Below, piece after piece: positions 22,058 through 31,012 of a stretch of DNA of 45,506 bases (position 1 is its first letter; the number at the start of each line of letters is the position of its first letter). The translations under genes and the position numbers were made by a program. The notes beneath the pieces are model-generated. The model was not told the DNA's origin and made no database searches. It saw only the letters and a program-made list of their open reading frames with translations. Origin of the DNA: UBA3792 sp964426415 (GTDB lineage Bacteria > Bacillota > Clostridia > Christensenellales > CAG-138). The stretch spans positions 1 to 45,506 of the forward strand of contig CAYRQM010000012.1 in the NCBI GenBank assembly GCA_964426415.1, written 5' to 3'.

Positions 22058-22565
22058 ATAACCCTTGCTCTTTGCAGATCGTATTGAACAGCGCGTCGCG
22101 GTTTTCGACGTCGATGTAGTAGCATTTGCAGTTGGGGTGGGCGCGCACCGCATCCAAAAAGGGGGAGGGGCGATCCCGCACCGCGGCGAGTACCAAGGCG
22201 TTTGGGTCGTCCAAAATGGCAAGCACCGCACGCTGAAAGCGCAGCGCGTCCCGTTCCATCACACCCAGCTCATCCAGCACCAAGACTCCCGTGTGCGGCA
22301 GCTGCTCCAAATGGGGTGCAAACCGTTCAAAGGCGGCGGGGAAGGCGGTGCTTTTTTGGTTTTGGCAGCTTCCGATGCAGTTTTCCGGTGAATATTCGGG
22401 CGGTTGTCCGATGGCGTGGATGTAGACGGGGCATACGCCCGCTTCGCTTGGCGCTTCCTTGCGGGAATAGCAGCCCGAAACGGGCAGCCCGATGCGCGCC
22501 GTCAGCTTGCGAATGAGGGTGGACTTGCCGACGCCGTTGCGCCCGACGATGAGAATGTGCTGCAT
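22056..22565 (-). CDS. THEP1-like P-loop NTPase
   Basis: A 169-residue P-loop NTPase of the THEP1 (NTPase_1) type, small cytosolic enzymes that hydrolyse nucleotides or nucleoside triphosphates. Walker A is VGRNGVGKST at residues 7-16, Walker B is GVLVLDELGVME, and a C-terminal AAVRDRPSPFLDAVR segment follows. These enzymes often sit beside metal, cobalamin or nucleotide transport genes; here the iron-type ABC operon is divergent. The biological substrate is unknown. Confidence 0.8.
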   Translation of the reverse strand: MQHILIVGRNGVGKSTLIRKLTARIGLPVSGCYSRKEAPSEAGVCPVYIHAIGQPPEYSPENCIGSCQNQKSTAFPAAFERFAPHLEQLPHTGVLVLDELGVMERDALRFQRAVLAILDDPNALVLAAVRDRPSPFLDAVRAHPNCKCYYIDVENRDALFNTICKEQGL

Positions 22566-22638
22566 AAACGCCTCCTGTTCATTTGCCAGTATACTCTATT
22601 TTGCGCCGCAGCACAAGCGCGTTCTTCTTGCAAAAGGA

Positions 22639-22667
22639 TTGCGTCGCGGTGGAAATTCTGCTATACT
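22639..22667 (+). promoter_or_regulatory. Promoter of the iron-type ABC operon
   Basis: TTGCGT at 22639-22644 and TATACT at 22662-22667 with a 17-base spacer. No clear Fur-like palindrome was seen around it. Confidence 0.75.
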
Positions 22668-22686
22668 CAAAACGGAGGGCATGCCT

Positions 22687-23736
22687 ATGAAGCAATGGTC
22701 GAATCGAAAACGAAACGCGACGGTACTGATCGTACTGTCCGTGCTGCTGCTCCTTTGCATGTTCGCGTCCTTTTTCATTGGGCGTTACGCCGTTTCCTCC
22801 CCGATCACCGTGGTGCGGGTGCTGCTTTCCAAGGTGTTTCCCATCCAACAAACGTGGACGGACGCCGAGGCTGCCATCATCCTGAACGTGCGGCTGCCGC
22901 GCATATTGCTTGCCTGCTTGGTGGGGCTTGCCCTTGCCGCAGCGGGCGTCACCTACCAAGGCGTGTTTCTCAATCCGATGGCGTCGCCCAACGTGCTGGG
23001 CGCCAGCCAAGCCGCAGCGTTTGGCGCAGCGCTGGCAATCCTTTTGGGGCTCAATCGCGTCAAGATTGGCTTCTTTTCCTGTGCGGGCACGACGCTGTTT
23101 GCGTTTTTGGCAGGCTTGGCGGCGGTGGCGCTGGTCTATGTGGTGGGACAGCGCGCACCGGGCAAGGGCATCGTCAATCTCATCTTGGCGGGCATCATGG
23201 TCAGCTCGCTGTTTTCCGCAGGCACCTCGTTCATCAAGCTCATTGCCGACACCGAAAACCAGCTTCCCGCCATCACCTATTGGATGATGGGCAGCTTGTC
23301 CGACGCCAAAATGGAGCAAGCGGGCTTCCTGCTTCTCGTCATCGTGGCGTCAGGCGTCCCGCTGATGATTCTGCGGTGGCGCATTAACCTGCTTTCCTTG
23401 GGCGATGAGGAGGCGTGCACGCTGGGTGTGCGGCCGGCCGTCGTGCGGCTTTTGTCGGTGGTGTGCGCCACGCTTTTAACGGCGGGCGCCATCTCGGTCA
23501 GCGGCATGATTGGCTGGGTGGGGCTTGTCATTCCCCACCTTTCGCGCAAGCTGGTGGGCAACGACAACCGCATCCTGTTTCCCACCACCGCGCTGTTTGG
23601 CGCACTGTTTTTGCTGGTGGTCGACGACGTTTCCCGCACGCTGCTCGTCACCGAAATTCCCATCGGCATCCTCACCGCATTCATCGGCTGTCCCTTCTTT
23701 CTGTACCTCATTATGCGAAAGGAGCAGGCCGCATGA
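22687..23736 (+). CDS. FecCD-family iron/siderophore/cobalamin ABC permease
   Basis: A 349-residue permease of the BtuC/FecCD/FhuB family with about nine to ten helices. It shows LNVRLPRILLACLVGLALAAAGVTYQGVFLNPMASPNVLG, which is diagnostic, and VSGMIGWVGLVIPHLSRKLVGNDN, the coupling region to the ATPase. Substrates of this family are ferric chelates, haem or cobalamin. ATG 22687 was preferred over 22681 because GGAGGG at 22674 is then properly spaced. The ATPase overlaps by 4 bases. No binding protein is present. Confidence 0.93.
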   Translation: MKQWSNRKRNATVLIVLSVLLLLCMFASFFIGRYAVSSPITVVRVLLSKVFPIQQTWTDAEAAIILNVRLPRILLACLVGLALAAAGVTYQGVFLNPMASPNVLGASQAAAFGAALAILLGLNRVKIGFFSCAGTTLFAFLAGLAAVALVYVVGQRAPGKGIVNLILAGIMVSSLFSAGTSFIKLIADTENQLPAITYWMMGSLSDAKMEQAGFLLLVIVASGVPLMILRWRINLLSLGDEEACTLGVRPAVVRLLSVVCATLLTAGAISVSGMIGWVGLVIPHLSRKLVGNDNRILFPTTALFGALFLLVVDDVSRTLLVTEIPIGILTAFIGCPFFLYLIMRKEQAA

Positions 23737-24497
23737 TTACCGTGACCGATTTGTCCTTCTCCTATGGCGCACGCACGGTGCTGGATGAGATTTCCTGCAC
23801 CGTTTCCGACGGCAAGCTCACCGCGCTTTTGGGCAAGAACGGGGCGGGCAAAAGCACGCTCTTTCGCTGCATTCTTGGCATTCTTGCGCCGTCAAAGGGC
23901 GTCATCTGCATCGACGGCGCCGACGCCGCGCAGCTTTCGCCCATGCAGCTTGCCCGCCGTATCGCGTACATTCCGCAAAAGAGCTATCCGTCGTTCAATT
24001 ATTCCGTGCTGGACATGGTGCTGATGGGCACGACCAATCAAACGGGCACGATTCGCGGGCCGCGGGCGGCTCAAAAGACGGTCGCCATGGACGCGCTCCA
24101 ATGCCTTGGCGTGGCGGATTTGGCGCCGCGTGGGTATCGCTATTTGAGCGGCGGCGAGCAGCAGCTGGTGCTGATTGCCCGCGCCATCGCCCAACAGACC
24201 CGCACGTTTTTGATGGACGAGCCAACGTCCGGGTTGGACTACGGCAACCAAATCCGCGTGATGGAACAGGCGCGCCGCCTTGCAAAAGAGGGCTACACCA
24301 TTTTGCTTTCCACCCACAATCCGCAGCACGCGCTCTCGTATTGCGACGACATGATTGCGCTCTGCGACGGCAAGGTGACGGCGACGGGCACGCCAAAGAC
24401 GGCGATGACCGGTGCGCTGATTCAGCGCTTGTACGGCGTGGACGCCCAATTCGTCGATTCGGCATATGGGCGGCTCATTGCGGTGGAGGCAAAATGA
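23733..24497 (+). CDS. FecE/FhuC-like ABC ATPase
   Basis: A 254-residue ABC ATPase. Walker A is GKNGAGKST, the signature is YLSGGEQQLVLIARA, Walker B is TFLMDEPTSGLD and the switch is STHNPQHA. The Q-loop lies at YIPQKSY. It drives the permease encoded just upstream, and its 3' end overlaps the methyltransferase by 4 bases. Confidence 0.95.
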   Translation: MITVTDLSFSYGARTVLDEISCTVSDGKLTALLGKNGAGKSTLFRCILGILAPSKGVICIDGADAAQLSPMQLARRIAYIPQKSYPSFNYSVLDMVLMGTTNQTGTIRGPRAAQKTVAMDALQCLGVADLAPRGYRYLSGGEQQLVLIARAIAQQTRTFLMDEPTSGLDYGNQIRVMEQARRLAKEGYTILLSTHNPQHALSYCDDMIALCDGKVTATGTPKTAMTGALIQRLYGVDAQFVDSAYGRLIAVEAK

Positions 24498-25189
24498 AAC
24501 CGTTTTTCTTTTGGGACGATGAACGCATCCGCTTCTTTGACGACGCCGCAAGCTATGGCGACTATTATGACCGTTTGGCAAACGCGCTTGCCCCGTGGCT
24601 GCAGCCTGACGATCACGTTTTGGACGCAGGCTGCGGGCTTGGGTACCTTTCCCAAGCGTTATCGCCCTACTGCGCGCAAGTGACCGCGTTGGATCAAGAC
24701 CCGTTGGCAATCGAATCGCTGCGCCTTCGCAACACCTGCCAAAGCGTGCATCCCGTTTGCGCCGATGCGTTTACCTATGCGGCGCAGTGCGACACGCTGG
24801 TCTGCTGCCGATTTGGCGGCGCCGATCAAGCACTTGCGCTCAAGGCACATTTCCGTGCGCAAACGCTGCTTCTCGTCACGCGGCAGGAGGCGCACCATCG
24901 CTTCTCCAATTCGACATGCAGCCGCCGCCGCACCGTCGCCACCGCTTGCGCCATCTTGGACGCCGCCCACGTCCCCTACACACAGTTTTCGCTCGAACTG
25001 CCCTTCGATCAGCCGTTTCGCAGCCTGTCCGACGCGATGGCGTTCTTTCAATCGTACCGCGGCGACGACACGGCAGCAAGTGTCACCGCCGATGCGGCGG
25101 CAAAGCGGCTGCAAACAACGGGCGACGCCACCTTCCCGTATCTGCTGCCCGTCACAAACCGACTGGGCGTCTTGGTTGTTAAGGAATAA
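24494..25189 (+). CDS. Class I SAM-dependent methyltransferase
   Basis: A 231-residue Rossmann-fold methyltransferase. SAM-binding motif I is VLDAGCGLGYLS (around residue 44), followed by VTALDQDPLAI as motif II. The rest is diverged, and no substrate domain is recognised. Translational coupling with the iron-type permease and ATPase suggests a role in handling the imported metal complex or making a metallophore, but this is inference. Confidence 0.85.
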   Translation: MKPFFFWDDERIRFFDDAASYGDYYDRLANALAPWLQPDDHVLDAGCGLGYLSQALSPYCAQVTALDQDPLAIESLRLRNTCQSVHPVCADAFTYAAQCDTLVCCRFGGADQALALKAHFRAQTLLLVTRQEAHHRFSNSTCSRRRTVATACAILDAAHVPYTQFSLELPFDQPFRSLSDAMAFFQSYRGDDTAASVTADAAAKRLQTTGDATFPYLLPVTNRLGVLVVKE

Positions 25190-25195
25190 TCGCGC

Positions 25196-25345
25196 TTGCG
25201 GGAACACCCGCGCACACGCTTTTCGGGGAAGGGAACACAAAAGCGTCCCAATCCCGTAGGGGCGGATACCATCCGCCAGCCCGTGGCATGGTGTTGCTTG
25301 CATATGCACTGCAATCAAAATGGCGGCAGCGCCGCCATCTCATTC
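25196..25345. repeat. Composite repeat region downstream of the ABC operon
   Basis: The stretch contains GCGGGAACACCCGCGCACAC then GCTTTTCGGGG (related to copies at 45244 and 45303), GTAGGGGCGGATACCATCCG, and a TGGCGGC/GCCGCCA hairpin beside CAATCAAAA. On the minus strand this last hairpin is followed by TTTTGATT and can terminate the galactose operon. Confidence 0.65.
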
Positions 25346-25350
25346 ACCGT

Positions 25351-27006
25351 TCACGCTTCACCCATCGGCCCCTTACAGCAACGCGACACCTCCACAAAGG
25401 CGGCGCCCACTTTTTGCGTGGAACGGTCATAGCTTAGCAGCCCGTTTTGCTCCTCCTCGACGTCGGAAACTTGGGTGTAGATGGCGGCGCAAAGCCCCTT
25501 ACCAATCGCGGGCAGAATCTCGTCGGCGTACAGCCGCACCAACGCGGCTTCGTATGCCGCCTGCGTTTTGAAAAAGCGATAGCCGTACCGCTTGCCCGTG
25601 TCGGTCGAATAGGCGTAGCCGCCAAACTCCGACAGCACATAGGGCTTCGCGCCAATGCGCGGACGAAAGCGGCGGAAATACACATGTCGGCTGTCTACGT
25701 CCGAGCAGGTACGCCGAAACCAACCGGAGGTCGCATCCCAAATGCGGGTGGCGTCCTTTTTTTTGAAGCGGCGGTACGCATCGTCGGCGCAGAACTGCCC
25801 CCAACCCTCGTTGAAAATTGTCCAATAGAGAATGCAGGGCGCATTGTAAAGATGGTCGATTGTGCCGTCTGCCGCCTGCAAAAAGGCTTGACGGGACGCG
25901 CCCTTGTGGGCATTTTTATCGGGCAGGCGCTGCAAGCCCAGCGTGGGCAGCACGGTATCGTGGAAAAAGCGGTAGTCGCCGTTGTTGACAAAATCTTGAA
26001 AGACCACCATGCCGAGCCGATCGCAAGCCGCATAAAAGCGCAGCGGTTCGACGCGGATGTGCTTGCGCAGCGTATTGAACCCAAGCGCCTTCATGGTGGC
26101 AATATCCTGCTCGTAGCCGTCCGCATCGGGCGGCAGGCAAAGCCCGTCCTGCCAATAGCCTTGATCCAACAGCCCATGAAAGAAGTAGGGCTTGCCATTG
26201 AGCAGCAGGCGCGGGACGCCGTCCGCCACGCCCGTTTCGATGGTGCGCAGCCCAAAGTACGCGTGTACCGTGTCTTCTAAATACCGAAAGGAGACGGGGT
26301 AGAGGGTGGGCTGCTCGGGCGACCACAGACGCGGATTGGGAATCTCCACGGTGCAATCGTCGCCCGTACAGACGGCGTGCAGCGCGCCGTCGGGCGTGTC
26401 CACGGTGAGTTCGATGGGGGCAGGCGCACCCATGCGCACAAACGAAAACGTGACGCTGTGCAGGGTGGGCGTGATTTTTGCGGAACGCAGATAGTCGGAA
26501 GGCACGCATTCCAGCCAAACCGTTTGCCAAATGCCGGAAAACGGCGTGTACCACATTCCACCGTTTTGCACCTTTTGCTTGCCCCACGGCAAGCGATGAT
26601 CCAGCGCATCCACGGCGGCGACGACCAAGGTGTTCTCCGTTTGCAGCGCGTCGGTGACGTCCAAGGTCAGCGGCAAATACGGCGTATCATACCTGCCCAC
26701 TTCCCGATCGTTCAAGAAGATGCGGGCGGTTTGGTCGATGGCGCCAAAGTGCAGCAGCACGCGCTTGCCCAAGGTGGACTCCGCCACGCGAAACGTCCGC
26801 CGATACCACATGGTGTCGGTGGCGGCGATGCGGCGTCCAATGCCCGAACGCTTGGATTCGGGCGGGAAGGGAACCAAAATCTGTTCGGGATATGCCGCGG
26901 GCGGCGCATCGGAGCCAGTGGCAAATGCCCAAACCCCGTTTAAGCATTGATAGCTGTCACGCCGAAACTGCGGGCGGGGATAGGCGGCGTGCGGAAGCTG
27001 CTCCAT
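25351..27006 (-). CDS. Glycoside hydrolase family 2 (beta-galactosidase-like)
   Basis: A 551-residue GH2 enzyme without signal peptide, so intracellular. An N-terminal jelly-roll sugar-binding domain (LNGVWAFATG, TMWYRRTFRV, RIFLNDREVGRYDTPY) is followed by an Ig-like domain and a TIM barrel. The acid/base Glu lies in YWTIFNEGWGQF and the probable nucleophile in KPYVLSEFGGYAYS. It is shorter than most GH2 enzymes and lacks the C-terminal domains of large beta-galactosidases. The start overlaps the galK stop by one base (27006), so the genes are coupled. Galactosidase is favoured by galK and galM; glucuronidase or mannosidase activity is not excluded. Confidence 0.9.
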   Translation of the reverse strand: MEQLPHAAYPRPQFRRDSYQCLNGVWAFATGSDAPPAAYPEQILVPFPPESKRSGIGRRIAATDTMWYRRTFRVAESTLGKRVLLHFGAIDQTARIFLNDREVGRYDTPYLPLTLDVTDALQTENTLVVAAVDALDHRLPWGKQKVQNGGMWYTPFSGIWQTVWLECVPSDYLRSAKITPTLHSVTFSFVRMGAPAPIELTVDTPDGALHAVCTGDDCTVEIPNPRLWSPEQPTLYPVSFRYLEDTVHAYFGLRTIETGVADGVPRLLLNGKPYFFHGLLDQGYWQDGLCLPPDADGYEQDIATMKALGFNTLRKHIRVEPLRFYAACDRLGMVVFQDFVNNGDYRFFHDTVLPTLGLQRLPDKNAHKGASRQAFLQAADGTIDHLYNAPCILYWTIFNEGWGQFCADDAYRRFKKKDATRIWDATSGWFRRTCSDVDSRHVYFRRFRPRIGAKPYVLSEFGGYAYSTDTGKRYGYRFFKTQAAYEAALVRLYADEILPAIGKGLCAAIYTQVSDVEEEQNGLLSYDRSTQKVGAAFVEVSRCCKGPMGEA

Positions 27007-28196
27007 CAGCGCGCCTCCAAGGGCAAAGCGCGCGCGCCGTATGGCACGACGGACAGGACGCTGCACGCTTTGGGCGCGAGCAATCGGTCGATGCCTTGGG
27101 AAAAGGCGGGCAGCAGGTCGTTGGGCACGATGCAAAGGATGGTGCCCGCAAAGCCGCCGCCGTGTACGCGCACCGCACCGCGTCCTTCCAACAGATGTTC
27201 CGCAACGTGCAGCGCGTACGCCACGGGCTGGCAAAGGATGGCGGCGGGCGGCGTGACGTTTTGCAGCAGCGTCCAACTGGAACGCCCCGAATCGCGTACC
27301 GCCGTAAGGAAGGCGGAAAAGTCGCCGCACTGCAGCGCATGGCGCATGACGCGTACGCGGCGATTTTCTTCGTAAACGTGCATGGCGCGCAGCACGGCGC
27401 GATCGCCCACCGCTTTGCGCAGCGCGGGAAGCTGTCCATAGAACAGAGACTCGTCCACCTCGCGCAGCACGGCTTTTCCAAAGAAGGCGCACACGCTTGC
27501 CAATTCCTTGGGAATGGCGGCATACGCATCGGTCAAATCTGCATGGTCGGCGCCCGTGTCCACGATGCACAGCGTGTGGCGATAGGCGGCAAAATCGACG
27601 TCAAGCCGTTCCACCAAGGGGTGTTCGGGGTCTGCAAAATCGAGATAGGAGAGGTTTCCTTCGGCGCAGGCAAGCTGATCCATCAGCCCGCAGGGCTTGC
27701 CAAAGAAGCGATTTTCGGCGGTCTGCCCAATGCGCGCCAAGTCTACGGGCGAAAGGACGGCGCCCTGCCAAAGCGCGGAAAACACCGCACCCAGCAGCAC
27801 CTCCAATGCCGCAGACGAGGAAAGCCCGCTGCCGCAAGCCACATCGCTTTGCACCAAAAGATCCAGCCCAAACGGCGTGCCGCCCCGCGCCGCCACACCC
27901 GCAGCCACGCCGCGCAAAAGCGCTTGGGTCGTGTTGTATTCGGACGCGTCGATTGTAAGCGCGTCCAAGGAGACGGAACACGGCGCGAAGCCCACGGAAT
28001 GGAGGGTCAGCGTGCGCGTGCCGTTGGGCGCTGCCAAGGCGGTCGCCATGCGGTCAATGCTTGCCGCCAGTACGACGCCGTGCTGGTGGTCGGTGTGGTT
28101 GCCGCCGATCTCGGTGCGCCCCGGGGCGGAGAATCGATGGGTGGCGGGATGGGAATAGAGCGACAAGAACTGCGATTCTAAGTCTTGCTTGTGCAT
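27006..28196 (-). CDS. galK: Galactokinase
   Basis: A 396-residue GHMP-family kinase that phosphorylates alpha-D-galactose at C1 in the Leloir pathway. Motif 1 is FSAPGRTEIGGNHTDHQHG, motif 2 (ATP loop) is ACGSGLSSSAALEV, and motif 3 is VHGGGFAGTILCIVP. The catalytic region includes GKPCGLMDQLAC. GGGAG precedes the ATG. It overlaps galM by 19 bases and the GH2 gene by one. galT and galE are not in the window. Confidence 0.96.
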   Translation of the reverse strand: MHKQDLESQFLSLYSHPATHRFSAPGRTEIGGNHTDHQHGVVLAASIDRMATALAAPNGTRTLTLHSVGFAPCSVSLDALTIDASEYNTTQALLRGVAAGVAARGGTPFGLDLLVQSDVACGSGLSSSAALEVLLGAVFSALWQGAVLSPVDLARIGQTAENRFFGKPCGLMDQLACAEGNLSYLDFADPEHPLVERLDVDFAAYRHTLCIVDTGADHADLTDAYAAIPKELASVCAFFGKAVLREVDESLFYGQLPALRKAVGDRAVLRAMHVYEENRRVRVMRHALQCGDFSAFLTAVRDSGRSSWTLLQNVTPPAAILCQPVAYALHVAEHLLEGRGAVRVHGGGFAGTILCIVPNDLLPAFSQGIDRLLAPKACSVLSVVPYGARALPLEAR

Positions 28197-29227
28197 GGCT
28201 TGCTCCCTTCATAGGTGAATCGATAGGCGGTTTCGGAGGAGAACAGCGCGCCTTTTTTGAGCAGCGCCGTGGGGAAATCGGCATGGTGCGGCGCATCGGG
28301 CGCCGCCTGCGTTTCGAGACATACGCCGTGGCGCGGCGCGTATCGAACGCCGTCCTTGCCCATGCGCGGCGTGAGCGCGTTCGCGGTGTAAAGCTGTACG
28401 GCGGGACGGTCGGTGGTCACATGCAGACACACGCCCGACTGCTCGCCCGCCAGCACGATGGCGTTGTCGGGCTTCAAAAACAGGCAATGGTCATAGCCGT
28501 GCCCGAATCGGAGCTGTGCATTGTCGTCGTCGATGCGGCTGCCGATAGACGCGGTGCGGCGAAAATCAAACGGCGTGCCAAGCGTCTCGATAAGGTCGCC
28601 CGTAGGCAGCGTTTCGTCGTCGATGGGCAGCATCCAAAGGGCGGCAAGCTTCAGCGTATGACCCAGCACATCGCCCGCGCCGTGGCCGTTCAGGTTCCAG
28701 TAGACGTGGTTGGTGGGATGAAACAGCGTGTCGCCGTCCGCCATCGCCTCGTAGCGGAGGGACAGCGTATCGTCGTCGGACAGCGTCACCGTCACCAAAT
28801 AGGACAGTGCGGCAGGATAGCCCTCCTCGCCGTCGGGAGAGGTGCGGGCAAAGAGGACGCTGTTGTGCTGCGTGCGGGCGGCATGGACGTATTTGCCGAA
28901 TCCGCGTACGCCGCCGTGCAGGTGGTTTTTGCCGTCGTTGGCGGCAAGGGGATACGTTTTGCCGTTCAGGTCGAAGGACGCGCCGCGAATGCGGTTGGCA
29001 AATCGCCCGATCACCGCGCCCAAATAGCCGTCGTGCGCTTCGTATTCGGCGATGGTGTCGTAGCCCAAGCAGACGTCCAACGCGCCATCCTTGTGGGGCA
29101 GGACGACGCGGCGCAGCGTGCAGCCGTAATCCAGTACGGACACCTGCATCCCGTGCAGGTTGGTCAGCACAAATTCCGTAACGGGCGTTCCGTCACGCAG
29201 CGTGCCAAAGGAATGTTGTTCGATCAT
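28178..29227 (-). CDS. galM: Aldose 1-epimerase (galactose mutarotase)
   Basis: A 349-residue mutarotase that interconverts beta- and alpha-galactose so that GalK can use it. It has GRFANRIRGASFDLNGK, the first catalytic histidine region (HLHGGVRGFGKYV), HPTNHVYWNLNGHG with the second histidine, and the late glutamate in GVCLETQAAPDAPHH. It is the first gene of the galM-galK-GH2 operon, with ACGGAGG before the ATG. Confidence 0.96.
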   Translation of the reverse strand: MIEQHSFGTLRDGTPVTEFVLTNLHGMQVSVLDYGCTLRRVVLPHKDGALDVCLGYDTIAEYEAHDGYLGAVIGRFANRIRGASFDLNGKTYPLAANDGKNHLHGGVRGFGKYVHAARTQHNSVLFARTSPDGEEGYPAALSYLVTVTLSDDDTLSLRYEAMADGDTLFHPTNHVYWNLNGHGAGDVLGHTLKLAALWMLPIDDETLPTGDLIETLGTPFDFRRTASIGSRIDDDNAQLRFGHGYDHCLFLKPDNAIVLAGEQSGVCLHVTTDRPAVQLYTANALTPRMGKDGVRYAPRHGVCLETQAAPDAPHHADFPTALLKKGALFSSETAYRFTYEGSKPCTSKT

Positions 29228-29247
29228 AGACGCCTCCGTTTGTCGTT

Positions 29248-29276
29248 ATTATATCAAATGCATCCCTTGGACGCAA
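29248..29276 (-). promoter_or_regulatory. Promoter of the galactose operon
   Basis: On the minus strand TTGCGT (29276-29271) and TATAAT (29253-29248) are 17 bases apart, about 20 bases before the galM start. No clear operator palindrome was seen. Confidence 0.8.
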
Positions 29277-29304
29277 CAAAGAAGGCGACGCGTTTTGCGC
29301 CGCC
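29277..29304 (-). terminator. Terminator after the sodium symporter gene
   Basis: On the minus strand GGCGGCG pairs with CGTCGCC (one G-U pair), followed by TTCTTTGTT. The pairing is better in the minus transcript, which fits the end of the symporter message. It abuts the galM promoter. Confidence 0.65.
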
Positions 29305-29311
29305 AATTGGG

Positions 29312-30856
29312 TTATTCGGATTCGCCGAGGTCACGCATCACGGGAACCTCTACGGTGGAGTTGTAGCAGGCAAAGGCGGCGTCCACCTGCGCCTTGTCGG
29401 GCTTGGGCGTGAGCAGGCTCACGAGCGGCACCAAAATCAGTCCTGCCACCATGGTGAACACGCCGCAGTTGATGGACGACTGCAGCCAAGTGGGGAAGAA
29501 CGACTTGCACACCATGTTGAGCACCATGGTGACCGTGCCGAACAAAAAGCTCGTCCAAACGGCTGCTTTCGTGACGCGCTTCCAGTACAGCCCGTACAGG
29601 AACGGCGCCAAGAACGCACCCGCCAGCGCGCCCCATGACAGTCCCATCAGCTGCGCGATGAAGGAGAAATGGTACTTGTACTGCAAAATTGCGATGACGG
29701 CTGAGATGAGAATGAAGACGGCGACGAAAATCCGAATCAGCAGCAGCTGTCCGCGCTCCTTCAAGTCCTTGACAAAGTGTCCCTTGATGAGATCCAGCGT
29801 GACGGTGGAGCTGGAGGTCAGCACCAGCGACGACAGGGTGGACATGGACGCCGACAGCACCAAAATTACAATGACCGCAATCAGCAGGTCGGGCAGCGTC
29901 GCCATCATATTGGGAATGATGGAATCGTAGCCGGACACGGCAACCGTTTCCGGCGTGGCGAACAGCCGCCCGAATCCGCCCAAGAAGTAGCAGCCGCCTG
30001 CCACGACCAGCGCGAACAGCGTGGAAACGACGGTTCCCTTTTTGATATCGTGTTCGCTGCGGATGGTGTAGAACTTTTGCACCATTTGCGGCAGTCCCCA
30101 AGTGCCCAGCGAAGTGAGAATCACCACGCACAGCAGGTTGAACGGTTCAGGCCCAAAGAAGGACGCAAACGCGCCATTCAGTTCCGGTACGGCAGGATCG
30201 GTCACCTGACTGAGCGCGGCCAGCGATTGGGAGAAGCCGCCATTTTGGCTCAGCACGGCGGCAACCACCGCCACAATGCCGACGAGCATGATGATGCCCT
30301 GGATGAAATCGTTGATGGCGGTCGCCATGTAGCCGCCTGCCACCACATAGATGCAGGTGAGTACCGCCATGACGAGAATGCACACGATGTAGTCCACGGA
30401 AAACGCCATCGCAAAGAGGCGGGAAAGCCCGTTGTACAGCGAAGCGGTATACGGAATCAAGAACACGAAGATGATGATGGCGGCGGCGATCTTCAACGCT
30501 TCACTGCCGTACCGCTTGCCAAAGAACGCCGACATGGTGGCGGTCTTGAGATGCTGCGTCATGACGCGTGTGCGCCTGCCCAACAGCACCCAAGCCAGCA
30601 GCGAGCCGATGAACGCGTTGGCAAGCCCAATCCAAGTGGACGCAATGCCGAAATTGAACCCAAACTGCCCCGCGTACCCCACAAAGATGACCGCCGAAAA
30701 GTACGACGTTCCATACGCAAACGCGGTCAGCCACGGGCCCACCGAGCGTCCGCCCAACACAAACCCGTTCACGTCCGTCGCGTGGCGGCGGCACAACAGC
30801 CCGACGCCGATCATGACTCCAAAGAATACGACCAATAAGATGATTTTGATTGTCAT
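29312..30856 (-). CDS. Sodium:solute symporter (SSS family)
   Basis: A 514-residue SSS transporter with about thirteen helices, importing a solute with sodium. The family pattern is visible: FVLGGRSVGPWLTAFAYGTSYFSAVIFVGYAG in the first helices, GGYMATAINDFIQGIIMLVG (sodium-binding region) and TSLGTWGLPQMVQKFYTI, as in proline/pantothenate-type members. The substrate cannot be read from sequence. The Tyr-rich leader peptide upstream suggests control by tyrosine or another aromatic amino acid supply. GGAGG precedes the ATG, 16 bases after the leader terminator. Sodium gradient use fits the OadB sodium pump elsewhere in the window. Confidence 0.93.
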   Translation of the reverse strand: MTIKIILLVVFFGVMIGVGLLCRRHATDVNGFVLGGRSVGPWLTAFAYGTSYFSAVIFVGYAGQFGFNFGIASTWIGLANAFIGSLLAWVLLGRRTRVMTQHLKTATMSAFFGKRYGSEALKIAAAIIIFVFLIPYTASLYNGLSRLFAMAFSVDYIVCILVMAVLTCIYVVAGGYMATAINDFIQGIIMLVGIVAVVAAVLSQNGGFSQSLAALSQVTDPAVPELNGAFASFFGPEPFNLLCVVILTSLGTWGLPQMVQKFYTIRSEHDIKKGTVVSTLFALVVAGGCYFLGGFGRLFATPETVAVSGYDSIIPNMMATLPDLLIAVIVILVLSASMSTLSSLVLTSSSTVTLDLIKGHFVKDLKERGQLLLIRIFVAVFILISAVIAILQYKYHFSFIAQLMGLSWGALAGAFLAPFLYGLYWKRVTKAAVWTSFLFGTVTMVLNMVCKSFFPTWLQSSINCGVFTMVAGLILVPLVSLLTPKPDKAQVDAAFACYNSTVEVPVMRDLGESE

Positions 30857-30871
30857 ACGCCCCTCCTACAT

Positions 30872-30898
30872 AAAAAATGCACAGGCGAACCTGTGCAT
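30872..30898 (-). terminator. Attenuator terminator in the symporter leader
   Basis: ATGCACAGG pairs perfectly with CCTGTGCAT around a TTCG tetraloop, followed by TTTTTTAT on the minus strand, directly before the ribosome site of the symporter. Its 5' arm can instead pair with CTTGTGCA at 30923-30916, which would act as antiterminator. Confidence 0.85.
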
Positions 30899-30925
30899 GA
30901 GATTGTGAAAACGGTTGCACAAGAA

Positions 30926-30951
30926 CGCTATTGGCAGAACGCGCAATAGCG
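30926..30951 (-). promoter_or_regulatory. Pause/protector hairpin over the end of the leader peptide
   Basis: CGCTATTG and CAATAGCG form eight perfect base pairs spanning the last Tyr codon and the stop codon of the leader peptide. The position matches the 1:2 hairpin of classical amino-acid attenuators. Confidence 0.65.
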
Positions 30952-30981
30952 GTAATACTTGTACGCAACAGTCGTCAACAT
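30928..30981 (-). CDS. Tyrosine-rich leader peptide (17 residues)
   Basis: The peptide MLTTVAYKYYRYCAFCQ is read from an ATG preceded by GGAAAGGG, about 25 bases after the expected transcription start. Four of its seventeen residues are tyrosine, in one cluster. A hairpin overlaps its end, then an antiterminator strand and a terminator follow before the symporter gene. Ribosome stalling at the Tyr codons would favour antitermination. The peptide probably has no function beyond this control. Confidence 0.7.
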   Translation of the reverse strand: MLTTVAYKYYRYCAFCQ

Positions 30982-31012
30982 ATGGAAACCCTTTCCTTAG
31001 AAACTATATGAT

